Both the position numbers and the translations under genes were made by a program. This document shows positions 41,697 to 48,607 of a DNA stretch of 64,000 bases, in pieces. The notes under the pieces are model-generated. The model had not been told where the DNA came from. It did no database searches and was given only the letters and a program-made list of their open reading frames with translations. Source of the stretch: [Clostridium] scindens ATCC 35704 (GTDB lineage Bacteria > Bacillota > Clostridia > Lachnospirales > Lachnospiraceae); NCBI RefSeq assembly GCF_004295125.1, contig NZ_CP036170.1:1-64000 (forward strand), read 5' to 3'. How positions within the stretch are numbered: the first letter of the stretch is position 1; every line of letters begins with the position of its first letter.

Positions 41697-42304
41697 GACA
41701 CTATGTAACGATCTTTTTGAAACGGCTGGCCGTAGTACTGGAATTCGTCATTTCCATCATGCTGGCCATCGGTATCGTCCTGCTGTGCCTTCGCATGGCT
41801 ACTTCTTTAAGCAGCATCCCTAATCTGGATGTCTGGCCTAATTATGATGACCTGCTGGAAACCTGCTTCAACCTGATTATCGGCGTTGAATTAATACGGA
41901 TGATGTATTCCCATACGCCAAGCACGGTATTCGAGGTTCTGCTTTTTGCGATCGCCCGCCAGATCATCGTAGACCACTCTTCTATCTGGAGCAGCCTGGT
42001 GGGCGTATGCGCCATTGCCGTACTTTTTGCCACCAGAAAATTCCTGTTCTGCGAATTTGACATATCCGATGAAATCATCTTTAGGGCAAGCACCAGAATC
42101 AAGACCGTCAATAAAATACTGGGCATTGACATTCCCTACGATGGCGCAAAAACCCTGTACGAGATTATCACGAAAAAGTTCGAAGAATATGAAATCGAGA
42201 CTGGCGTAGGCGCCTGCGTATACTTTTCTGACTGCGGCCTCAGGGTTGCCAAAATGCATGATGGAAAAATTTCAAGAATTGAGGTGATACGTGCTATACA
42301 TTAA
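41693..42304 (+). CDS. PsiE-like membrane protein with C-terminal cytosolic domain
   Basis: 203 residues. Four hydrophobic helices (about 10 to 32, 52 to 72, 77 to 92, 97 to 115) match the PsiE (phosphate-starvation-inducible) family, including LLFAIARQIIVDHSSIWSSLVGVCAIAVLF. A soluble tail of about 85 residues follows (RIKTVNKILGIDIPYDG, then GACVYFSDCGLRVAKM), reminiscent of the small domains that end some ion transporters. GAGGAG is 6 bases before the ATG, which overlaps the PAP2 stop (ATGA). Exact role unknown; the operon with typA and PAP2 hints at envelope or stress functions. Confidence 0.65.
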   Translation: MRHYVTIFLKRLAVVLEFVISIMLAIGIVLLCLRMATSLSSIPNLDVWPNYDDLLETCFNLIIGVELIRMMYSHTPSTVFEVLLFAIARQIIVDHSSIWSSLVGVCAIAVLFATRKFLFCEFDISDEIIFRASTRIKTVNKILGIDIPYDGAKTLYEIITKKFEEYEIETGVGACVYFSDCGLRVAKMHDGKISRIEVIRAIH

Positions 42305-42406
42305 TGTCCAAACATGATATACTACATATATCAGATAGATCATCGGTCTGGATATTAATTGTCAGACTTTATCTTCTGAAATTATGTCGAAAAGGAGTTG
42401 GGCATC

Positions 42407-42946
42407 ATGAAGTTTATCATTATCGGAAAGAACATCGATGTAACACCCGGCTTAAAAGAAGCCGTAGAAAACAAGTTAGGAAAGTTAGAGAGGTACTTTA
42501 CTCCTGATACGGAAATCCACGTAACCTTAAGCGTACAGAGAGAACGCCAGAAAATCGAAGTAACCATCCCCGTAAAGGGCGGCATTATACGTTCCGAGCA
42601 GGAAAGCAGCGATATGTATGTATCCATCGATCTGGTTGAAGAGGTAATTGAGCGTCAGCTTCGCAAATATAAGAACAAGTTAATTGCAAGGCACCAGGAA
42701 GGAAGTGGCAATTTCAAGCAGGAATTCTTTGACAGTGGCGAGCGTTCCGAAGATGATGGCGAGATTAAGATCGTCCGCACCAAAAAATTCGGATTCAAGC
42801 CAATGTATCCGGAAGATGCCTGCGTACAGATGGAACTTCTAGGACATGATTTCTTTGTATTCTGCAATGCAGAGACCGATGAAGTAAATGTTGTATACAG
42901 AAGGAAAAATGGAACGTTCGGCCTGATCGAGCCTGAATTTTCCTAA
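42407..42946 (+). CDS. hpf: Long-form ribosome hibernation promoting factor
   Basis: 179 residues. N-terminal YfiA-type domain (MKFIIIGKNIDVTPGLKEAV to about residue 100) binds the 30S decoding site; a linker and the C-terminal domain (KKFGFKPMYPEDACVQMELL and DEVNVVYRRKNGTFGLIEP) mediate 100S dimer formation. Long forms are typical of Firmicutes. ATG at 42407 chosen over a TTG nine bases upstream; GGAG is 9 bases before. Follows the typA group after 100 bases. Confidence 0.94.
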   Translation: MKFIIIGKNIDVTPGLKEAVENKLGKLERYFTPDTEIHVTLSVQRERQKIEVTIPVKGGIIRSEQESSDMYVSIDLVEEVIERQLRKYKNKLIARHQEGSGNFKQEFFDSGERSEDDGEIKIVRTKKFGFKPMYPEDACVQMELLGHDFFVFCNAETDEVNVVYRRKNGTFGLIEPEFS

Positions 42947-42982
42947 AATTCCAAACATTATATTCTAAATAATAATATTCAG

Positions 42983-43030
42983 GGGATGTCCCCTCCTATG
43001 GTTGACCCGTAGGAGGGGACATCCCTTTTC
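42983..43030 (+). terminator. Rho-independent terminator behind hpf
   Basis: 16-base perfect stem GGGATGTCCCCTCCTA / TAGGAGGGGACATCCC followed by TTTTC. A smaller palindrome GGGGATGTCCCC lies in the first arm. Confidence 0.8.
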
Positions 43031-43192
43031 TTGTCCTCCTGATGAAAAAATCTTCTTTTTCTCAAAATAAAACAGAAAAATTATTCAGTCCCTGTCTAAA
43101 TCATCAAAAATAAGTAACTTTTTTCATTTTTTTTAGAAGAATTTTTCAATAGAATTACAGAAAAGCAAGCCAATGATAAAGGAGGAAACCAC

Positions 43193-43891
43193 ATGAAAGA
43201 TATTATGAAAATTGCCAACAGCATTCCCATGTGGATTGCGTGCGGCACGGCTGTCATCCTGGTAATCGTCCAGGCTGTTATTTTCGCAAAGTCTTCATAT
43301 AAGGCAGGCGAAAAAATCGGACTCACCAAAAAGCAGATGCGCGGAGCTATCAGAAGCAGCGCGATTACTTCGATCGGGCCTTCCATCGTTATCCTGAGTG
43401 GAATGCTGTCTCTTCTCATTACAGTCGGCGGCCCGATGGCCTGGATGCGCCTGTCCATGATCGGCTCAGTCATGTTTGAATCCATGGCTGCCGGGTTCGG
43501 AACCAGTTCCGTCGGCGTTCAGCTAGGCGCAGATGCTATGACCGAACTTGCCTTTGGTATGGCCGTATGGACAATGATTCTTGGTTCCATTGGATGGGTC
43601 ATCGTCTCTACATTTTCCGCGAGCCGTATGGATAAAGTAGAGAAGAAACTATCCGGAGGGGATCCAAAGATGCTAACAGCCATATCTGGCGCAGCAATCC
43701 TGGGTGCTTTCTGCGCCCTCTCCTCTTCTCACCTTACAAAGTTAAATAAGAACTCCATTGCCTGCGTGCTTGGTGCCGGGATTATGGCAGTCCTTTTGAT
43801 ACTGGGTGAAAAAAAGAATATTAAATGGCTTGGAGAATGGGCGCTGACCATCTCGATTCTCGGCAGCATGATTATAACAGCGATTATATAA
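43193..43891 (+). CDS. DUF5058 family membrane protein, putative transporter subunit
   Basis: 232 residues with about six hydrophobic segments: 11 to 31, 54 to 80, 118 to 140, 160 to 178, 185 to 204, 212 to 231. A conserved-looking stretch SSAITSIGPSIVILSGMLSL and the GFGTSSVGVQLGAD loop may line a pore. No signal peptide or ATP-binding motif. Matches DUF5058 as I recall it; function is not established. GGAGG is 7 bases before the ATG. First gene of a four-gene set with a second membrane protein (11 bases on), an M20 amidohydrolase and a PucR regulator, so it is probably half of a small-molecule importer. Confidence 0.7.
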   Translation: MKDIMKIANSIPMWIACGTAVILVIVQAVIFAKSSYKAGEKIGLTKKQMRGAIRSSAITSIGPSIVILSGMLSLLITVGGPMAWMRLSMIGSVMFESMAAGFGTSSVGVQLGADAMTELAFGMAVWTMILGSIGWVIVSTFSASRMDKVEKKLSGGDPKMLTAISGAAILGAFCALSSSHLTKLNKNSIACVLGAGIMAVLLILGEKKNIKWLGEWALTISILGSMIITAII

Positions 43892-43902
43892 GGAGGTACC
43901 AC

Positions 43903-44610
43903 ATGGATAAAAAAGATTTATATTTTGAAAAAGAGTATATGCCTCACATGAACCGGATTGGCAAGATCACTGGATACTTAGGCGTGCTGCTTTCATTCGC
44001 GCCGGCCTTCATCCTGGCCGTAGTATATGGAATATTTCCAAAGCCGGCTGCCCTTCTAACTGCTTTCGTATCTATTGCAAGCGCTGTAGGCGTGTTATGG
44101 TTTGTTGAGCCCATTTCCTATTTTACGATCCTGGGACCCGTAGGCACTTATATGGCCTTTCTATCAGGAAACATATCCAATATGCGGCTGCCCTGCGCAA
44201 GCATGGCTCAAATATCGGCTGATGTGGAGCCCGGCACAAAGGAAGGCTCCATTATATCGACTCTGGGAATGGCGGTCTCCATCGTTGTCAATGTCTCCGT
44301 GCTAACAATCGGAGTCATTCTCGGGAGTTCCGTCTTATCCATGCTTCCCTCCAAGGTCACGGAAGCCCTGAATTATTTGCTTCCTGCACTGTTTGGCGCT
44401 TTACTGGTACAATTTGGCATGAAGCAAAAAAAACTCGCGCTGACAGTCCTTATCTTTGCGTTGATCATCTGCACGGCGATTGACGCTGGCTTATTTAACT
44501 GGCTTCCCGGCTCAAGCAATTATCTTGGGATTCTATCTTGTGTATTCTTAAGCATTGTAGTATCGGTAATCACTTATAAAAAAAGTAAAGCATCCAGAAG
44601 CGCCGAATAG
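43903..44610 (+). CDS. Uncharacterised membrane protein, partner of the DUF5058 protein
   Basis: 235 residues with about six hydrophobic helices (roughly 22 to 45, 49 to 68, 70 to 90, 116 to 143, 156 to 175, 180 to 200, 210 to 228). The loop SGNISNMRLPCASMAQISAD has small residues and a Cys in a place like the GTSSVG loop of its neighbour, suggesting two related halves. ATG at 43903 follows AGGAGGTACCAC; the earlier in-frame Met lies inside the upstream gene. No named family with certainty. Likely forms a heteromeric permease with the DUF5058 protein, by inference from spacing and shared size. Confidence 0.65.
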   Translation: MDKKDLYFEKEYMPHMNRIGKITGYLGVLLSFAPAFILAVVYGIFPKPAALLTAFVSIASAVGVLWFVEPISYFTILGPVGTYMAFLSGNISNMRLPCASMAQISADVEPGTKEGSIISTLGMAVSIVVNVSVLTIGVILGSSVLSMLPSKVTEALNYLLPALFGALLVQFGMKQKKLALTVLIFALIICTAIDAGLFNWLPGSSNYLGILSCVFLSIVVSVITYKKSKASRSAE

Positions 44611-44622
44611 GAGGAATTTATT

Positions 44623-45990
44623 ATGACAAAACAGAATCTGTTCCGCACCACCGATGAACTTGCTCCACTATGCAGTTCCATGTGCAAAAAACTCTGGGAA
44701 AATCCGGAATGCGGGGGATATGAAAAAGAATCTGCCGATTATCTGAGAGGCATTCTAAGGGATGAGGGCTTCATAATCGTAAATGAAGAAAAACTAAAGC
44801 ACGCATTCTATGCAGAATATGGAAGCGGCAAGCCTGTCATTGCCATACTTGGCGAATACGACGCTCTGCCAGGCCTTTCCCAAAAAGTTGTCGCCCACAA
44901 AGAGCCTGCTGCAAAAGGCAAAGCCGGCCAGGCCTGCGGGCATAATCTGCTTGGCAGTGGTTCTGCCACGGCAGCAATCGCTTTGAAGCGTTATCTGGAA
45001 GAAGAAGAAGTCTCCGGTACGATCCGTTTCTATGGCTGTCCCGAAGAGGAATTATTAAGTGGAAAAGTCAAGATGGCCTACTTTCATATGTTTCATGGCT
45101 GTGACCTGGCAATCAGCTGGCATCCCATGTGCGCAACTGTCGTTTATGACGAGGGGTATCTTGCCAACGCATCCGTCAAATTCCACTTCAAAGGAAAGAC
45201 TTCCCATGCTGCCTTTGCTCCGGAACGCGGGCGAAGCGCGCTGGATGCGGTCGAACTGATGAATGTAGCCAGCAACTATCTAAGGGAGCATATCATTGAC
45301 AAGGCGCGGATCCACTACACTACTGACAGCGGCGGGCTTCCTCCCAATGTGGTTCCGGATCATGCCAGTTCCTGGTATTTTGCAAGAGCTCCTTACATGA
45401 GCCAGGTAAGGGATATCCTTCGACGATTGGAACTGAATGCACGGGGCGCAGCCATGATGACAGAAACGGAAGTGACTGTGGAGAAGGGCATTGGCTGCTA
45501 TGAGATGAGGTGCAATCATGCTTTTGCAGACCTTACCCACAAAAATATGGAAGAAGTTGGCGCATTGGAATATACGGAAGAAGAAAAGGAATTTGCCGGA
45601 AAACTGCAGGAAACTGTTGATGAAGCCACCCTAAGTTCAGAGCAGAAGCTATACGGCGAGCGCGAGGAGGCATTAGCCTCCGGGATCTACCCGAGAGACT
45701 TCTGGAAGCAGGCCACGCTTAACGGCTCCTCCGACAGCGGCGATATTAGCCAGATAATGCCGATGAATATGTTTACTACTCCTTGCTGGCCCATCGGATG
45801 CGCCCCGCATACTTGGCAGGCCGCGGCCAGCACAGGCAGTTCCATAGGAGCAAAGGGCGCTCTACATGCGGCAAAGATCATTGTCGGAATCGTCTATGAT
45901 CTTCTTAATGATCCGGAAGCCACAGAAAAAATCATGCAGGAATTCAGGCAGTTGGAAGATAATGGCTATCAGCCCATGTTCGAAGAATAA
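44623..45990 (+). CDS. M20-family amidohydrolase (AbgB/PM20D2-like)
   Basis: 455 residues, a cytosolic zinc peptidase. Metal-binding motifs: GEYDALPG (77 to 84), the CGHNLLGSGSA motif (105 to 115) with His107, and GCPEEEL (138 to 144) with the general base Glu. The lid/dimerisation domain follows (FKGKTSHAAFAPERGRSALD). Closest in style to the p-aminobenzoyl-glutamate hydrolase B subunit and related enzymes that cleave N-acyl or dipeptide-like amide bonds. Encoded 12 bases after two membrane proteins with AGGAGG before the ATG, so the substrate is probably imported by them. Which amide it cuts is open. Confidence 0.88.
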   Translation: MTKQNLFRTTDELAPLCSSMCKKLWENPECGGYEKESADYLRGILRDEGFIIVNEEKLKHAFYAEYGSGKPVIAILGEYDALPGLSQKVVAHKEPAAKGKAGQACGHNLLGSGSATAAIALKRYLEEEEVSGTIRFYGCPEEELLSGKVKMAYFHMFHGCDLAISWHPMCATVVYDEGYLANASVKFHFKGKTSHAAFAPERGRSALDAVELMNVASNYLREHIIDKARIHYTTDSGGLPPNVVPDHASSWYFARAPYMSQVRDILRRLELNARGAAMMTETEVTVEKGIGCYEMRCNHAFADLTHKNMEEVGALEYTEEEKEFAGKLQETVDEATLSSEQKLYGEREEALASGIYPRDFWKQATLNGSSDSGDISQIMPMNMFTTPCWPIGCAPHTWQAAASTGSSIGAKGALHAAKIIVGIVYDLLNDPEATEKIMQEFRQLEDNGYQPMFEE

Positions 45991-46111
45991 TCAAAAAATA
46001 ACGGCCTCAGCCGCAAATCATACGGTCTCTTGACAGCCATCGGGCCGGATGATACACTTTAACCATGTAAAGTGGAACAGGATATGATGAATGGAATAAG
46101 GAGGAAGAACT

Positions 46112-47743
46112 ATGGGAATCGCGATACAGGATCTGCTTGCACTTGAATTTTTTAAAGACTTTTACGTTGTCGCCGGTAAAAGAGGCTTGGGCAAAGAGAT
46201 TCAAGGCGTTACCGTATTAGATGCTCCTGATTCCTTTTACTGGACAAAAGGCAAGGAACTGATTCTCTCTAATGGATATGTACTTTTGCAGGAACCTGAG
46301 TGTCTTCGAAAGGGGTTCCGGGATGGCGTGCTTCAGAAATGTTCTGGCATGATGCTTAAGCGCGAGCGCTATCTGGAAAAGATTCCGGATGATATCTGCC
46401 AGTTATTCGATCAATATAATATTCCTCTGATCAGTATGCCCTTTTATGTTCCATACATGGATATTATGAATCAGGTGAATACAGCGGTCATGAATCGTAC
46501 GATCCGAAGGTTCAGAATCAACAGTAGCAGTTCATTCTCCTTATCCAACTTGACTTATAAAGAGCGGAAAATCAAAAGAATCCTTCAGATGGTAGAAGCA
46601 GAGATGCATTTCCCCGCGCTTCTTTATGATATCAATGAAAAAACCAGTTTCTACAGTTCCGCAAATTTTCGCAAGATTTCGGAAGGGTACGGTCTGCAGG
46701 ATACGGACTACTGGGAGCCGTCCCAGACATTTACCAGGCACACATTGTGTGACTACATCCAGATGGCCCGCTATCGTCTGGTAAGACCATCCGAGGAATC
46801 GGATGCACGCGTCAGCTGGATATTGATTCCAATCTCTGTAAATAACATAGACCAGGCATACTTTGTTGTCATGGAATCCCGGGAACTGCTGGATTATTAT
46901 GATGAATATTCCATTCGTATTGCCTATCTCCTGCTGCAGGCTGTCTATGAACAAATTATCGTAGCACAGAATATAGGAAATATAGGGTTCGAGAATCTGG
47001 TTCATTATATTCTGGATTATCATGACCCAGATCCGGAAAAATTGGTCTATCAGGCCAATATCCAGGGAATATCCTTATCATCCAGTTACATTTACGTCGT
47101 ATTCCGCCAGCATAGCCCAGAGTTTTCCCTTCGCGAGAAAAGGAAACCATTTATGGAACTGTTTTCCAAAACGAAACTGTCCGCGCTCGCGAGAATGGTC
47201 TTCCTTGATGAAAATGAAGGGGCTTTCTTAATCCGGCAGCATTCAGATCAAAACTTGAATCTAGTCAAGATCAAAGGCCTGCTCAAAGATTTCCGCCAAA
47301 AAGTTATGGAACTGTATCCGGAAGCGGATCTGTACTTCGGCGTAATAATCAAGCCTGGAATCCTCTTGGAATTAAAGGAGAGCATAGCGAAATGCAGAAA
47401 ACTGATAAATATGGGCCAGTACTTATGCCCAGATGACTTTATATGGGATTATGATAGCCTGGGGCCTCTGACCTGGCTTCAAATACCGGAGAAAGAACTG
47501 GAGGACTTGCTAGGCACATATCGCCTGCTTCTAAAAGATGAAAAGAATGCAGAACTACTCAGGACATTAAAGGTATATCTGGAAAACAACATGAATTACA
47601 GCCTTACTGCCGAGAAATTATATGTACATATCAATACCATACGTAACAGGATTGATAAAGTAAACCAATTACTGGGCATCGATTGGGATTCCCCTCTCAA
47701 CAGAATGAAATGTGAGATTTTGCTTCAATATTTAAAGCTTTGA
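46112..47743 (+). CDS. PucR-family transcriptional regulator
   Basis: 543 residues. N-terminal PucR sensor domain (about 5 to 130: IQDLLALEFFKDFYVVAGKRG, GKELILSNGY), a middle GAF-like region, and a C-terminal CdaR-type helix-turn-helix (NYSLTAEKLYVHINTIRNRI) about 25 residues before the end. Such proteins sense a nitrogen compound, often purine breakdown products or amino acids, and activate the adjacent catabolic genes. AGGAGG before ATG at 46112. It lies 121 bases behind the M20 gene and is the obvious candidate to control the DUF5058-M20 set. Confidence 0.88.
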   Translation: MGIAIQDLLALEFFKDFYVVAGKRGLGKEIQGVTVLDAPDSFYWTKGKELILSNGYVLLQEPECLRKGFRDGVLQKCSGMMLKRERYLEKIPDDICQLFDQYNIPLISMPFYVPYMDIMNQVNTAVMNRTIRRFRINSSSSFSLSNLTYKERKIKRILQMVEAEMHFPALLYDINEKTSFYSSANFRKISEGYGLQDTDYWEPSQTFTRHTLCDYIQMARYRLVRPSEESDARVSWILIPISVNNIDQAYFVVMESRELLDYYDEYSIRIAYLLLQAVYEQIIVAQNIGNIGFENLVHYILDYHDPDPEKLVYQANIQGISLSSSYIYVVFRQHSPEFSLREKRKPFMELFSKTKLSALARMVFLDENEGAFLIRQHSDQNLNLVKIKGLLKDFRQKVMELYPEADLYFGVIIKPGILLELKESIAKCRKLINMGQYLCPDDFIWDYDSLGPLTWLQIPEKELEDLLGTYRLLLKDEKNAELLRTLKVYLENNMNYSLTAEKLYVHINTIRNRIDKVNQLLGIDWDSPLNRMKCEILLQYLKL

Positions 47744-47770
47744 TACATGTCCGTATTCCTGGGTACTGAT

Positions 47771-47797
47771 GGGGAGCATAGCCTCCCCTTATTTTTA
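47771..47797 (+). terminator. Terminator behind the PucR gene
   Basis: GGGGAG (47771 to 47776) pairs with CTCCCC (47783 to 47788), followed by TTATTTTTA. It overlaps the last codon of the convergent yigZ gene. Confidence 0.55.
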
Positions 47798-48454
47798 TAC
47801 TTGATCCAGAATTACAATCTCTCCCTGCACTTCTGCAAAATAGCACTGCTCTCCTTCTTCCATTCCTGCCTGCCCATTGGTTCCCTCGCGTATCTCGGCC
47901 TTGACGGCTTCCAGAACATCGAGAGGTACCAGCGCGGCTATTTCCACCTTATCCGTATAGATAGAATCCAGTATCTTTATGCCCCTCTGCCCCAAAATAT
48001 ACTGGATTTTCCCCAATCCCGCATAATCCGTGGCAAGCCGAAGTTTAACTCCGGGATTTTTGGTTATAATCACTGATGAGGCCAAACCTTGTTTGGCTGC
48101 AGCTGAATAGGCACGGACCAGCCCGCCGGTACCAAGCAGCGTCCCTCCAAAATATCTCGTTACCACTATGGCAGCATTATGAATCTCCTCTCCAATGAGA
48201 ACATCCAGCATGGGCTTTCCCGCGGTACCTCCGGGCTCACCGTCATCGCTGTACCTTTGCAGTTCATGATTCTCTCCAATGACATAGGCATAGCAGTTAT
48301 GCGTGGCATTCCAGTACTTCTTCTTCATTGCCTCGACGAACTTAAGCGCCTCTTCTTCCGAATGGACCGGTACCACAGTAGCGATAAAGCGGGATTTCTT
48401 CTCAACGATCTCGCCCTCGCCGCCTTTGTATACCGTCTTATATTGTGATAGCAT
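47795..48454 (-). CDS. yigZ: YigZ/IMPACT-family protein
   Basis: 219 residues. N-terminal UPF0029/IMPACT domain with EIVEKKSRFIATVVPV, ATHNCYAYVIG and the conserved YSDDGEPGGTAGKPML; VVTRYFGGTLLGTGGLVRAYS follows; the C-terminal DUF1949 domain has a ferredoxin-like fold. Thought to bind translation factors or nucleic acid; biochemical role unsettled. AAAGGGTGA before ATG at 48454. Lone gene, divergent from the penicillin-binding protein. Confidence 0.92.
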   Translation of the reverse strand: MLSQYKTVYKGGEGEIVEKKSRFIATVVPVHSEEEALKFVEAMKKKYWNATHNCYAYVIGENHELQRYSDDGEPGGTAGKPMLDVLIGEEIHNAAIVVTRYFGGTLLGTGGLVRAYSAAAKQGLASSVIITKNPGVKLRLATDYAGLGKIQYILGQRGIKILDSIYTDKVEIAALVPLDVLEAVKAEIREGTNGQAGMEEGEQCYFAEVQGEIVILDQV

Positions 48455-48574
48455 ATGGTCACCCTTTCATACAATACATAGTCGTTATACCTATTACTAT
48501 ACCGAATTTCTTAAGATTTTCCTACTGAAATATGAAGTTTTCATTTTTTTCTTTATTAAAGCCTGTTTATTTGC

Positions 48575-48580
48575 TATAAT
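48575..48580 (+). promoter_or_regulatory. -10 box for the PBP1A gene
   Basis: A perfect TATAAT 28 bases before the start codon. The hexamer 17 bases upstream (TTTATT, 48552 to 48557) is a poor -35 match. Confidence 0.4.
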
Positions 48581-48607
48581 GACTTGGTATGAAGGAGGCC
48601 TGAACTC

